64,000 bases of DNA from Saprospiraceae bacterium (GTDB taxonomy: Bacteria > Bacteroidota > Bacteroidia > Chitinophagales > Saprospiraceae), in NCBI GenBank assembly GCA_021738725.1, contig JAIPBE010000003.1, forward strand, positions 1 to 64,000. The letters are read 5' to 3'. Below, one piece after another: positions 27,098 to 36,286 of the stretch. The notes below the pieces were generated by a model that worked only from the letters and a program-made list of their open reading frames with translations, was not told where the DNA came from and did no database searches. Numbering within the stretch: the stretch's first letter is position 1; each line of letters starts with the position of its first letter. A program made the position numbers and the translations under genes.

Positions 27098-28330
27098 ATG
27101 GTTCACTTTGAACGCCACACTCTTTCCAACGGTCTGCGCGTGATCATCCATCGGGATCCCAGTACACCGATCGCTGTGCTGAATGTCCTGTACAATGCCG
27201 GCTCCCGGGTAGAATCACCTCACCAGACGGGACTTGCCCATTTGTTTGAACATCTCATGTTTAGTCAGTCCCTGCATGTCGATGATTTTGATGAAGCCAT
27301 CCAGCATGCGGGTGGAGATTGCAATGCATTCACCAACACCGATATCACGAACTTTTACGACATGGTCCCGGTAGAAAACCTGGAGACAGCATTCTGGTTG
27401 GAATCCGACCGGATGATGGGGTTGAAGTTCTCGCAGGAGGAACTGGATATTCAGAAAAAGGTGGTGATCGAGGAATTCAAGGAAACCTCCCTGGATCAGC
27501 CATACAGTAATCTATGGCATCTGATGGCCGATCTGGTCTATAAAGAACATCCTTACCGATGGCCTACCATCGGGTTGATCCCCGATCATATCGCCCAGGT
27601 CTCCCTCCCGGAGGTCAAAGACTTTTTTCATCGCTGGTACAGGCCCAATAACGCTATTATTTGTGTCGCCGGTGATGTGGATCCTCAAAAGGTTCTGGCC
27701 AGGATAGAGGCCTGGTTCGGGCAGATACCCGCAGGGCCCCGGATCGAACTGCCCCCCTTTCAGGAACCTCTCCAAACACACAGAAGAGAGATCATTCGCA
27801 AGGATACAGTGCCATTACCCGCACTGTATATGGGCTTTCGCTGTCCTGGCCGACTGGAACCAGGGTACTATGCCGCTGACCTGATCACCGATATCCTGGC
27901 CAATGGCCCATCCTCCAGGTTGTACCGGCGGCTGGTCATGGATCAGGAGCTGTTCAGTCATATCGACTGCTACCAAACGGGAACCCTTGATCCCGGTGTC
28001 ATTATGATCGAAGCCAAACCTGCTCCTGGCCTGGGATTGGAAGAAGCCGAAGGGATCATCTGGAAGGAATTGGAAGACCTCGCCTCCAGTACCATCCCGG
28101 ACAGGGAACTGGAGAAGATCAAAAATAAAAATGAAGCCGCGATCGCTTTCTCAGAGGTCGCGATCGTCCACAAGGCCATGAATCTCGCTCATTGTGAATG
28201 GCTGGGGGAACCTGATCTGATCAATCAGGAGATCGATCATTATCGCGCCGTGAGTGTCCAACATGTCAGAGATACAGCAACCGAACTCTTTCAAAAACAG
28301 CGAGCAAACGTCGTTTTCTATCAAACCTGA
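27098..28330 (+). CDS. M16 family zinc peptidase
   Basis: A 410-residue metallopeptidase-like protein of the pitrilysin/processing-peptidase family (M16). The inverted zinc motif HLFEH is at residues 48-52 (HxxEH), with the distal glutamate in KKVVIEEFKE near 125, so the protein should be active. The second half (about 200-400) is the usual inactive M16 C-domain, including GPSSRLYRRLVMDQEL. There is no signal peptide, so it may act in the cytoplasm, although some Bacteroidota M16 proteins are periplasmic. Two-domain M16 proteins often pair with a second M16 gene, which is not seen here. The substrate is unknown. The next gene, a secreted protein, has its own promoter. Confidence 0.9.
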   Translation: MVHFERHTLSNGLRVIIHRDPSTPIAVLNVLYNAGSRVESPHQTGLAHLFEHLMFSQSLHVDDFDEAIQHAGGDCNAFTNTDITNFYDMVPVENLETAFWLESDRMMGLKFSQEELDIQKKVVIEEFKETSLDQPYSNLWHLMADLVYKEHPYRWPTIGLIPDHIAQVSLPEVKDFFHRWYRPNNAIICVAGDVDPQKVLARIEAWFGQIPAGPRIELPPFQEPLQTHRREIIRKDTVPLPALYMGFRCPGRLEPGYYAADLITDILANGPSSRLYRRLVMDQELFSHIDCYQTGTLDPGVIMIEAKPAPGLGLEEAEGIIWKELEDLASSTIPDRELEKIKNKNEAAIAFSEVAIVHKAMNLAHCEWLGEPDLINQEIDHYRAVSVQHVRDTATELFQKQRANVVFYQT

Positions 28331-28416
28331 GGCCTGGAATGATGACTGGAAGCCGACAATTCCGGTTTTAATTTCTGAATTCATCTAAAAAGTACAGCCA
28401 GATGACCTGCAATACC

Positions 28417-28424
28417 TATTTTTG
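28417..28424 (+). promoter_or_regulatory. Promoter -7 box of the Omp28-like gene
   Basis: TATTTTTG fits TAnnTTTG and lies 33 bases before the chosen ATG at 28458. Confidence 0.6.
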
Positions 28425-28457
28425 TTAGATATCCTTCCATCAAAGCCCTTTTTAATT

Positions 28458-30368
28458 ATGAAGAAACTATTACTCCTCTTATTCCTCGCTTCGACGTTCA
28501 CAATAGCAAATGCTCAAGTGGATATCTTCTACTACGAGGATTTTTCAAATGGTATGCCTGCCGATTATTCACTCTATGATGTGGATGGCAAATCGCCATA
28601 TTACACAGTTTTTCAAGGTGCAGATTCCTGGATCGTACTGCCATCATTTGCGGATGCTGCGATCAGCACATCCTACTATTCACCCGCCGCCTCTTCGGAT
28701 GACTGGATGGTGACAGGTGGCATTGATATACCATCTGCCTCTGTTCCTGAGAACAAGGTTTTGGCTTCCTGGTATGGTGCGTGTACAAACTCCACTTACC
28801 CTGATGGCTATGAAGTGTATATCTCTACAACGGGAAATACCGTAGCAGACTTTACAACCAAGATCTTTACGACTGCAAATGCAACCGTAGCCGGTAGCAC
28901 TCAGAGTTATGATCTATCGACCTATGCCGGTGAAACCATCTGGTTAGCCTTCCGGAACAACTCCTATGACGGAGACATCCTGTTGATCGATGACATCCTC
29001 GTTGGTGAATTCGCTCCACGCGATGTAGCCGTCGTGGATATTACCAACCGCGGATATAATCCTGTCGGGAATGTCAGCCTGAAAACGGAGGTGTATAATG
29101 CAGGACATGAAACCATCGCTTCTCTGGAGTTGAACTATACCATTGATAATGGTACGGTGGTAACGGCTACAGTATCTGGTTTGAATATCAAGCCATTCAC
29201 CACAGGAATCGTGACGCATCCAACCCCCTGGACTGCTGATGGTGGTCTTCACGAGGTCGGTATGTCAGTCAGTATGATCAATGCTGGCGATGATGCCAAT
29301 CCGGCAAACAACGATTTCAATCTGGAAACCTCGATTTACGAATCTGCTAATACAGTGAGTAGAAAAGTAATGACAGAAACTTATACCAGTTCGACTTGCC
29401 CTCCATGCCAGCCTGGTAATGCAAATCTGCATAATATCCTCAATGGCCTGACACCAGCAGAATATCCTGTTGTTTTGAAGTGGCAACAGAACTTCCCAGG
29501 TGTAGGCGATCCATATTGCACAGACGAGACGGTGACACGCCGTGATGTCTATGGTATCAATTCAATCCCGGACACTCGTGTGGATGGTAACTATTGGTTT
29601 GGGAACACCAACAATATTACCAAGAACAATATCGTCGGTGGCTCCAGCAGAGCTGGCCTGGTCGAATTCGATGCTACATATAGCGTAGATGAAGCCACTC
29701 AGACGGTCCACATCCAAGGCAAATTGACGCCAAAAACGCCTACACTTTATGGCACACGCCTGATGATGGTGATCAAAGAGAAGAAGACCACCAAGAACAA
29801 GAAGGACAACGGTGAAACTGAATTCCTCGATGTTGTGAAAAAGGTGATCAATGGTCTGGATGGTGTTGATGTCGGTGGATTGGCTATTGACGAAGAATTT
29901 CCATTTGACGTCACATATGAGTTCATGGGCGACTACCGTCTTCCAGTGGATGGACAGGCTGTAAACCGGATCAAGCACGACGTTGAACATTCAGTTGAAG
30001 ATTTCAATGATCTTTCTGTTTCTCTCTGGTTGGAATATCCACGCGACGAGTATGTCCTGAATGCGGCTGATGCAGAGTTAGAAACCGTAAGTACGGATGC
30101 TCCTGTTGCATTGTCCAGCTTCCAGATCTTCCCGAATCCAGTATCCGATCAATTGCAGGTTAACCTCGAATTGTCAGAAAACCTGGATTGCAGTCTGATG
30201 CTGTACAGCAGTGATGGAAAAGCAGCTTTGCCTGTGTTCAATGGTACATTGACCCAGGGATCACACAAGATCGGTGCTGCCGTTGGCGACCTCGCTGCCG
30301 GTACGTATTTCTTGCACCTGCGTTCAGCTGCCGGTTTGAGTATTCAAACCGTACAGATCAACCGATAG
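28458..30368 (+). CDS. Secreted Omp28-like protein with T9SS sorting domain
   Basis: A 636-residue exported protein. It starts with the signal peptide MKKLLLLLFLASTFTIANA; the ATG at 28458 is chosen because the upstream one in the track overlaps the promoter box. Residues 20-180 resemble the choice-of-anchor J/MAM-like sandwich (SSDDWMVTGGIDIP, TIWLAFRNNS, LLIDDI). Next comes a CARDB-like segment, then a thioredoxin-fold part of the Omp28-related family with TSSTCPPC and GINSIPDTRVDG. The last 80 residues are a type A T9SS sorting domain (FQIFPNPVSDQLQV, AAGTYFLHL), so the protein should pass through the SprA pore and be anchored or released. The CxxC could be redox-active or structural. A strong terminator follows. 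Confidence 0.85.
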   Translation: MKKLLLLLFLASTFTIANAQVDIFYYEDFSNGMPADYSLYDVDGKSPYYTVFQGADSWIVLPSFADAAISTSYYSPAASSDDWMVTGGIDIPSASVPENKVLASWYGACTNSTYPDGYEVYISTTGNTVADFTTKIFTTANATVAGSTQSYDLSTYAGETIWLAFRNNSYDGDILLIDDILVGEFAPRDVAVVDITNRGYNPVGNVSLKTEVYNAGHETIASLELNYTIDNGTVVTATVSGLNIKPFTTGIVTHPTPWTADGGLHEVGMSVSMINAGDDANPANNDFNLETSIYESANTVSRKVMTETYTSSTCPPCQPGNANLHNILNGLTPAEYPVVLKWQQNFPGVGDPYCTDETVTRRDVYGINSIPDTRVDGNYWFGNTNNITKNNIVGGSSRAGLVEFDATYSVDEATQTVHIQGKLTPKTPTLYGTRLMMVIKEKKTTKNKKDNGETEFLDVVKKVINGLDGVDVGGLAIDEEFPFDVTYEFMGDYRLPVDGQAVNRIKHDVEHSVEDFNDLSVSLWLEYPRDEYVLNAADAELETVSTDAPVALSSFQIFPNPVSDQLQVNLELSENLDCSLMLYSSDGKAALPVFNGTLTQGSHKIGAAVGDLAAGTYFLHLRSAAGLSIQTVQINR

Positions 30369-30395
30369 ACCTTCGGTTCGCAGAACACGTCTAAT

Positions 30396-30430
30396 AAGAG
30401 GCTGACCATTTGGTCAGCCTCTTTTTTTTT
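30396..30430 (+). terminator. Terminator after the T9SS cargo gene
   Basis: AGAGGCTGACC and GGTCAGCCTCT form a perfect 11-bp stem with a four-base loop, followed by nine T residues. It lies about 30 bases past the stop codon. Confidence 0.94.
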
Positions 30431-30564
30431 GTTTTTACTATCCTGTTTTCTGGAAGTCCACACCCTTCAATCCATCGGGCGGTCGGATGTATCAGAATTC
30501 TGTAAACATCCTTAATCAATGAAAAGGGAGCTCCTTCGCATAGCTCTGGAGGATGTTCTGCGCC

Positions 30565-31683
30565 TTACACCGTTTGGAAACCGCCGTGTCGCTGGGACCA
30601 ATAGAGCACGTGGTCGATCTGATCCCTATCCAGCACCCCGTATACCGAACCATCTTCCTCCAGAACGAGCAACAGGGCATGCGGATCACGTTGAAAGAAT
30701 GCGAAGAGATCAGGCAACGCCACATCCCATCGAACCACCCCACTGATTGGCTTGGCAACATACGTCACGGAAAGGCCACTATGCCCGCTGGCGTTTGCTT
30801 TGAGCAGGTCATGGGCCCGGACATACTGGGTGATCTGTCCTTTCCCCTCATCCAGGGGAAAATGTGTTTCCAGGCTGTGTTGCAGCAGAAGGATTGCATC
30901 CGAGATCAACGTGTCACTTGTGAGGCGGATCATCTGTCGACGTGTCACTTGACCAGCTGTAAACTGACGATAGAGGTGTTCACTTTTGACCATTTTCAGC
31001 TCCTGGGTGGCCATGAAGTAGACAAACAAGCCGATAAGCCCCAGAAAGAGTTCTTCTTGCCATATGGCAATGATCATAAACAGAATGGCTATTCCACGAC
31101 CGATCCCGGCTGCAAAGGTGGTTGCCTTCAATCGGCCCATCCGCAATGCCAGCAAGGACCGCAATACACGTCCGCCATCCATCGGGAAGGCCGGGATCAT
31201 ATTGAACAGGACCAGATATAGGTTCATCCAGAATAAAAGCGGTATAAAATTCCCAATCCTGAAGACAGCCGTCTCGGATTCTCCCTGGATGTCGAGCCCT
31301 CGCGGAAGGAAAAGCCAGGCGATGATACCCAATAAAGTGGCGATGACCACATTGACAGCCGGACCAGCCAGCGCGACCCATAACTCCTGAGTGGGCTTTT
31401 CAGGGATCTTGTTCAACCGGGCTACTCCACCAATCGGTGACAGGATAATGTCCCGAGTGGCAATACCATACCGCTTGGCAGTCAATGCATGACCAAATTC
31501 ATGCAGTACCACACAGGCAAACAGACTGAGAATAAGTAACCCCAAAACACCAATGGCAGGCCAATCCATACCGTATCGCATACCTGTATACCAGACCCAC
31601 AATAGGAGTAGTCCAAAACTCCAATGAATACGCACAGGAATACCCCGAAAAGTAAAGATCAATATGGAGCCTCGTTCAGCCAT
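30565..31683 (-). CDS. Site-2 protease-like M50 membrane peptidase
   Basis: A 372-residue intramembrane zinc metalloprotease-like protein of the M50 family, the SpoIVFB/Rip3-type branch. The zinc motif HEFGH is at residues 61-65 within a membrane helix, and the third ligand motif NMIPAFPMDGGR is at 161-172, so the active site is complete. About six membrane helices cover residues 15-235. The C-terminal 130 residues are soluble and look like a degenerate pair of CBS domains (LISDAILLLQ, SGVVRWDVALPDLFAFF), a common regulatory appendage in this branch. The start is 28 bases from the stop of the acyl-CoA dehydrogenase gene, so the two may be co-transcribed. The substrate is unknown. Confidence 0.87.
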   Translation of the reverse strand: MAERGSILIFTFRGIPVRIHWSFGLLLLWVWYTGMRYGMDWPAIGVLGLLILSLFACVVLHEFGHALTAKRYGIATRDIILSPIGGVARLNKIPEKPTQELWVALAGPAVNVVIATLLGIIAWLFLPRGLDIQGESETAVFRIGNFIPLLFWMNLYLVLFNMIPAFPMDGGRVLRSLLALRMGRLKATTFAAGIGRGIAILFMIIAIWQEELFLGLIGLFVYFMATQELKMVKSEHLYRQFTAGQVTRRQMIRLTSDTLISDAILLLQHSLETHFPLDEGKGQITQYVRAHDLLKANASGHSGLSVTYVAKPISGVVRWDVALPDLFAFFQRDPHALLLVLEEDGSVYGVLDRDQIDHVLYWSQRHGGFQTV

Positions 31684-31711
31684 AGAGCTGGGTAAAACCG
31701 GAACTCACCGG

Positions 31712-32875
31712 CTAGAGGACACCCACATAGGGGTTGCCCGACAAGATACTTCTGGAAATGACCAATCGCTGGATCTCAGAGGTACCCTCGTAGATCTGGG
31801 TGATCTTGGCATCCCGCATCATTCGTTCCACATGATATTCCTTGACGTAGCCATACCCTCCGTGCACCTGCACAGCTTCAGTAGCTGTACGCATCGCCAT
31901 TTCAGAGGCAAACACCTTAGCCATGGAGCTGGCGGTATCATAATCCTTCCCCTGATCTTTCAACCAGGCAGAACGGTAGACCAGCAATCGAGCGGCTTCT
32001 ACCTCCGTCGCCATATCCGCCAATTTGAACGCAATGGCTTGATGCTGACTGATGGGTTTGCCAAACGCTTCACGCTCCTGCGCATACGCCAGAGCCAGTT
32101 CGTAGGCTCCCGCTCCGATGCCCAGCGCTTGCGCTGCAATACCGATACGGCCTCCGGAAAGCACCTTCATGGCGAATTTGAATCCAAACCCGTCCTCACC
32201 AATACGATTGGCCTTCGGAACTTTGACATCCGTATACATAATGGTATGGGTATCCGATGCCCGGATGCCCAGCTTGTCTTCTTTGGCACCGATCGTTACA
32301 CCTTCCCAGCTGGTCTCTACAATAAATGCATTGATCCCCCGGTGGCCTTTCTCCGGATCGGTTTGAGCGATCACCAGATGGACCTGTGAGGTCCCCCCAT
32401 TGGTGATCCAGTTTTTGGTGCCATTGACCAGATAGTGATCACCCATATCCACTGCCGTCGTCCGCTGACTGGTGGCATCGCTCCCTGCTTCGGGCTCCGA
32501 CAGGCAAAATGCGCCGATCCATTCTCCTGTTGCCAGTTTGGTGAGGTAATGCTGTTTCTGGTCTTCTGTACCGAAGGTTTCCAAACCCCAGCAAACCAGC
32601 GAATTGTTGACCGACATGATCACCGAACAGGAAGCATCCACCTTGGAGATCTCCTCCATCGCAACCACATAGGAAATAGCATCCATCCCACCACCTCCAT
32701 AAGCAGGGTCCACCATCATGCCCAGAAATCCAAGCTCCGCCATCTTCCGAACTTCCTCCCTGGGATAACGCATCTCGCGATCGCGATCAATCACCCCGGG
32801 TAAAAGTTCTTTCTGAGCAAATTCTCGTGCTGCTTCCTGGACAGCTAACTGTTCTTCAGTCAAGTTGAATACCAT
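31712..32875 (-). CDS. Short-chain acyl-CoA dehydrogenase
   Basis: A 387-residue FAD enzyme that makes the alpha,beta double bond in acyl-CoA, passing electrons to ETF. All three acyl-CoA dehydrogenase parts are visible: the N-terminal helices (FNLTEEQLAVQEAAREFAQ), the beta domain with the flavin-contact motif FCLSEPEAGSDA and WITNGG, and the C-terminal helices. The catalytic base is E363 in YEGTSEIQRL, the position used by short- and medium-chain enzymes. The substrate is probably butyryl-CoA or a similar short chain, inferred from overall resemblance to Bacteroidota enzymes. A promoter box lies 27 bases upstream. Confidence 0.94.
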   Translation of the reverse strand: MVFNLTEEQLAVQEAAREFAQKELLPGVIDRDREMRYPREEVRKMAELGFLGMMVDPAYGGGGMDAISYVVAMEEISKVDASCSVIMSVNNSLVCWGLETFGTEDQKQHYLTKLATGEWIGAFCLSEPEAGSDATSQRTTAVDMGDHYLVNGTKNWITNGGTSQVHLVIAQTDPEKGHRGINAFIVETSWEGVTIGAKEDKLGIRASDTHTIMYTDVKVPKANRIGEDGFGFKFAMKVLSGGRIGIAAQALGIGAGAYELALAYAQEREAFGKPISQHQAIAFKLADMATEVEAARLLVYRSAWLKDQGKDYDTASSMAKVFASEMAMRTATEAVQVHGGYGYVKEYHVERMMRDAKITQIYEGTSEIQRLVISRSILSGNPYVGVL

Positions 32876-32901
32876 GTTCCTTCAATTTCAAAAGTGGAAG
32901 A

Positions 32902-32909
32902 CAAAGATA
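32902..32909 (-). promoter_or_regulatory. Acyl-CoA dehydrogenase promoter -7 box
   Basis: On the minus strand TATCTTTG fits TAnnTTTG and lies 27 bases before the ATG at 32875. Confidence 0.6.
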
Positions 32910-32968
32910 GGCCTTCCGAGTGAACCCGTTTACATTTCAGAGTGAGAAGCCTCTTACTGGACATTCCA

Positions 32969-33283
32969 TTATTTCGTCGATCCGCCGACCCTCTCCAAAA
33001 GGGTCCGAAAGGCTACAAATTTGCCGTCGTAACGATCGCGATGAGATGCCTGAAGAGCCGGAGCATGATTTGCCTGATAAAGAGCCAGCTGATCCATGCC
33101 CTGACACAGGTACTGGACCGCAAACGTGCTCACTTCCGGTTTGTCATCCATCAATCGGAGCAATTGATACTCCTGAAAATGACCCGTCTCCATGACTTCC
33201 GGAATATGTGTTTGTTGCATCCATTCCAGCCAATCTGTAACGATCTCCTGGTTCAACTGTATGGTCACATTATAGATGAGCAT
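32969..33283 (-). CDS. DUF4286 family protein
   Basis: A 104-residue soluble protein matching the DUF4286 pattern of Bacteroidota (MLIYNVTIQLNQEI, WLEWMQQTHIPEVM, AVQYLCQ). The family is ferredoxin-like in predicted fold and has no known activity. It starts 18 bases after the stop of the TPR gene and is the last gene of that minus-strand run. DUF4286 genes commonly sit beside TPR protein genes in related genomes, by my recollection, which supports the call but not a function. Confidence 0.8.
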   Translation of the reverse strand: MLIYNVTIQLNQEIVTDWLEWMQQTHIPEVMETGHFQEYQLLRLMDDKPEVSTFAVQYLCQGMDQLALYQANHAPALQASHRDRYDGKFVAFRTLLERVGGSTK

Positions 33284-33301
33284 AAGACTCCTTGTTGATA
33301 G

Positions 33302-35107
33302 CTACTGCAATTTATCCCCTCTCAGGGCACGAAATCTCTTTCGAGCATCAATGGCAAACGTGCTTCCCGAATAGTCGGTAAAGATGCGCTCGTACATACT
33401 CATGGCCTGTTGCGGATCCGCCAATGGCCCTTCATACAGGCTTCCCAATTGAAAGAGGGCATTGTCTGCCCGAATCTCATCCGGAAACTCGGTGATGATC
33501 CGCTTCAGCACTGTCTCTGCGCGTTTCCACTCCCTGTCCTTGATATAAATGGTACTCTTCAGATAGAGGACATCATCTTCCAGTGAATGGAATGGAAAAG
33601 CGGCTACCAGGCTGTCCAGTTTGCGCAATGCATCCTCATGTCTGTTTTGAAAGACCAGCATTTCGGCATCCGCATAAGCGGCCATGGCCAGGGTCGACGT
33701 ATCCAGTCCCAGGTTGTCCATGATGAAGACCGACAGGTCCAGTGCATCGTTGGCGATCAGTTTGGATGTCGAGGCTTTCAGGATATCAAACTGTGCTTGC
33801 GCCCATTGAAAATCACCATTGTAGTATGACAATTTGGCATTTCGATATCTGGCCTCATGCCCGAGAGCATCGTCCTTGTAAAGTTTATCGACCTGTGAAT
33901 AGAGCAGAGTCGCCTCCCAGATCTCACCCTCCATCAGGTAATAATCACCCAATTGCAATTTCGCCCTGGACTGTAGATCCTGTTCCATTCCGGGGAGGGA
34001 AACCACTTCCAGCAGGAGTGCAATGGCCTTGGGCAGGTCCTGAAGATACAGGGCTTCCAATTCTGCTTGTTCCATGATCAATGGAGCGATCAGCCGGTTG
34101 CGATTGTCACCGGTCAGAAACTGTTCATATTCTGCCTCCAGATCGAGCAGATCCTGACGGGTATAGGTCGGTGATTGTACCAATCGCTGCCGTTTTGCAT
34201 TTAACAGCTGCTTTTTGGCCTCGTAGTAATAGATGGATTCCGGCCCTTTCTGTTCGATCAGGTATTGGAATGCCTCGATTGCTGGCTCGTAATCATGTTC
34301 ATTGGCAGCGATCTGACCCAAATGAAAGATCCGGTTTCCATTTTCACCCAGCTTCAGGTCTAGTGCCTTGGTCTGACGCAGGGCATTCCGATAATCCTTC
34401 TTCTGAAGAAATGACCAGGTGAGCAACTCGATCAAGGCTACATCCTCGGGCTGCTCATTGATCCTGCCGTACAGCTGGGCCTGCAATTCATCCATGAAAT
34501 CTTCAGGAAGATATCGTTGGATATTCATCTGGATCTTGCCCTGTTGCCGCGGATTTTCACTGAGATAATCAAGGTAATAGGTGATCATACGGGGGAAATC
34601 CCCGGTTTGCAACTGAATATTTCCCTGATATTCTGCAAAAATGGCTGGCTGGTTGAGCAGCTTTGCTCCCTTGGTATAAACCTCCATCGCCAGGTCGTAT
34701 TTCTGATCTCGGGTGAGCGCATTTCCCAGGAGGATGATCTGATATTGGTCAGCAGGCATTTCCCGAATGGCTGTCTGATATTGAACTTCTGCCTCGTCAT
34801 AGCGTTCCTGACTCTCCAGCAATTTCCCCAGGCTGACGTACAACTTGACCGCCCGCGAATTTTTTTTCAACTCACGCTTTAACACCTTCTCCCCTTCCTC
34901 AAATTGCTTCAACTTGAGCAGGCAATCCACATAGCGATCGAGATAGTATTCACTGCTGGACTGGGCATCGTACAGGCGTTGGAAGAGCTGTCCTGCTTTC
35001 TCGTATTCACCATTTTGATAATACTGCTCAGCGAGTTTGGACTCCTGGGCCAGGAGGGGGACCAGCAGAAAGAAAGTCAAGACAAAGAGGGATATAGCTT
35101 TTGACAT
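33302..35107 (-). CDS. Exported tetratricopeptide repeat protein
   Basis: A 601-residue protein with a signal peptide (MSKAISLFVLTFFLLVPLLAQ) and about a dozen helical TPR-like repeats, for example AEQYYQNGEYEKAGQLFQRLYDA and DEAEVQYQTAIREMP. The last part (DALFQLGSLYEGPLADPQQAMSMYERIF) resembles the YbgF/CpoB type of repeats. The track start lies 45 bases upstream; the ATG at 35107 gives a clean signal peptide and is chosen. It likely works in the periplasm as a scaffold. The cluster of tonB genes lies just upstream and the DUF4286 gene just downstream on the same strand. No partner can be named. Confidence 0.85.
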   Translation of the reverse strand: MSKAISLFVLTFFLLVPLLAQESKLAEQYYQNGEYEKAGQLFQRLYDAQSSSEYYLDRYVDCLLKLKQFEEGEKVLKRELKKNSRAVKLYVSLGKLLESQERYDEAEVQYQTAIREMPADQYQIILLGNALTRDQKYDLAMEVYTKGAKLLNQPAIFAEYQGNIQLQTGDFPRMITYYLDYLSENPRQQGKIQMNIQRYLPEDFMDELQAQLYGRINEQPEDVALIELLTWSFLQKKDYRNALRQTKALDLKLGENGNRIFHLGQIAANEHDYEPAIEAFQYLIEQKGPESIYYYEAKKQLLNAKRQRLVQSPTYTRQDLLDLEAEYEQFLTGDNRNRLIAPLIMEQAELEALYLQDLPKAIALLLEVVSLPGMEQDLQSRAKLQLGDYYLMEGEIWEATLLYSQVDKLYKDDALGHEARYRNAKLSYYNGDFQWAQAQFDILKASTSKLIANDALDLSVFIMDNLGLDTSTLAMAAYADAEMLVFQNRHEDALRKLDSLVAAFPFHSLEDDVLYLKSTIYIKDREWKRAETVLKRIITEFPDEIRADNALFQLGSLYEGPLADPQQAMSMYERIFTDYSGSTFAIDARKRFRALRGDKLQ

Positions 35108-35183
35108 ATTGTGCGGACCTGGATCAATCACAAGGTAGAACGCAACAATCATGCAAAAGTTATTTTGCCCACATTCCTACTCT

Positions 35184-36095
35184 TCACTTCAGCTTGAATT
35201 TGACAGGCAGATTGAACATTACCCGCACAGGCTTTCCTCTCTGTTTACCGGGGGTCCATCGTTTTCCTTCTGTATTCATGAGCTCCACAACACGCAGAGC
35301 CTCGTCTCCACAACCGGCACCGATCTCCCGAACAATCCTGGTCTCCTTCACTTGCCCATCTTTTTCGACCACGAAGGAAATTACCACTGTTCCTTCCACC
35401 CCGTTTTCACGCGCAATGGCCGGGTATTGTATGTTCTTGTAGATAAATTCCAGGAGCTGCCCCTTGGCACATTCCTCTTTTTCTTTTTTACTTCCCAAAT
35501 TTTCACAACCCGGGAATCTGGGCATGTCCTCAGCAATCACAAAAATCTCTTCTTCCTTGGGAGGTGGCGGCGGAGGCGGAGGCGGAGGGGGTGCTTCTGT
35601 TTTAACCGGTTCAGGTGCACGAACCTCCGTTTCCCTTTCAATACTCTGGTCAACAAATTCCGGTTGATCCAGATCTTCGATAAACTCTTCCGGGACTTCC
35701 TGTATCATGGGCGGCGGGGGAGGAGGTGGCGGCGGAGGAGGTTCTGCCGAACGAGGCACCTCCAAGGTGATATCCTCCGTCAGATCCAGGGCATTGTCCG
35801 GGATCAGCACCTGCCGTTCGAAGGTGGTCCAGTTCAAAGCTGCAACGACGACAAACAATGTAGCCAACAGGCCATACTGGAGGAAAGTCTGACTATACCG
35901 AAAGGTATCCACCTCAGGAAATTTGTTTCGGCCGGACAACAGATTCCTTCCCTGTCGATGACCAAAACGAGCCTTCAATTCATCACGGTTGAAATGACTC
36001 ATCCGATAGCGAAAAAAATAGATGATTCCGATGGTCAGCACAAAGATGCCACCCAACAGGAAGAATGTCATGTTACTCGTGAAGGCAACGTTCAT
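35184..36095 (-). CDS. tonB: Energy transducer TonB, copy 1
   Basis: A 303-residue TonB-family protein that would couple inner-membrane proton-motive force to outer-membrane transporters. Two membrane helices lie near residues 9-27 and 71-90, an extra one compared with classical TonB. The periplasmic linker has two proline runs (PPPPPPPPPPP) separated by an acidic stretch. The C-terminal TonB domain carries EDMPRFPGCEN, a KKEKEECAKGQLLEFIY segment, then YPAIARENGVEGTVVISFVV and a terminal VKFKLK. The start MNVAFTSNM is chosen because it leads directly into the first helix. It is the third and most downstream of three tandem tonB paralogues on this strand and very similar to copy 3. Confidence 0.88.
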   Translation of the reverse strand: MNVAFTSNMTFFLLGGIFVLTIGIIYFFRYRMSHFNRDELKARFGHRQGRNLLSGRNKFPEVDTFRYSQTFLQYGLLATLFVVVAALNWTTFERQVLIPDNALDLTEDITLEVPRSAEPPPPPPPPPPPMIQEVPEEFIEDLDQPEFVDQSIERETEVRAPEPVKTEAPPPPPPPPPPPKEEEIFVIAEDMPRFPGCENLGSKKEKEECAKGQLLEFIYKNIQYPAIARENGVEGTVVISFVVEKDGQVKETRIVREIGAGCGDEALRVVELMNTEGKRWTPGKQRGKPVRVMFNLPVKFKLK

Positions 36096-36286
36096 GACCC
36101 GTGTATTTGGTTTTCCAATGTACCCTTGGTTCCAATGAACTTCCGATGACATCGGTCAGTCTGGATACTGCTTTCCATCCATGCTCTTGGAGACTGATAT
36201 CTCCCGGGATCAGGTCGGGCATGTCTGCACCTTCCTTCATTTTGGTTGGAACATGATCGATTCACCTGCGCCTAAGCAGGACCAGC

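Noticed and set aside
30553-31221. 222-residue plus-strand ORF
   Set aside because: It runs antisense to the site-2 protease-like gene and shows no protein-like pattern; a shadow of the minus-strand reading frame.
31664-32389. 241-residue plus-strand ORF
   Set aside because: Antisense to the acyl-CoA dehydrogenase, whose motifs are complete.
35151-36149. 332-residue plus-strand ORF and Gly-rich ORFs at 35464, 35707 and 37959
   Set aside because: Antisense to the TonB proline runs; the glycine and arginine stretches are the complement of proline codons.
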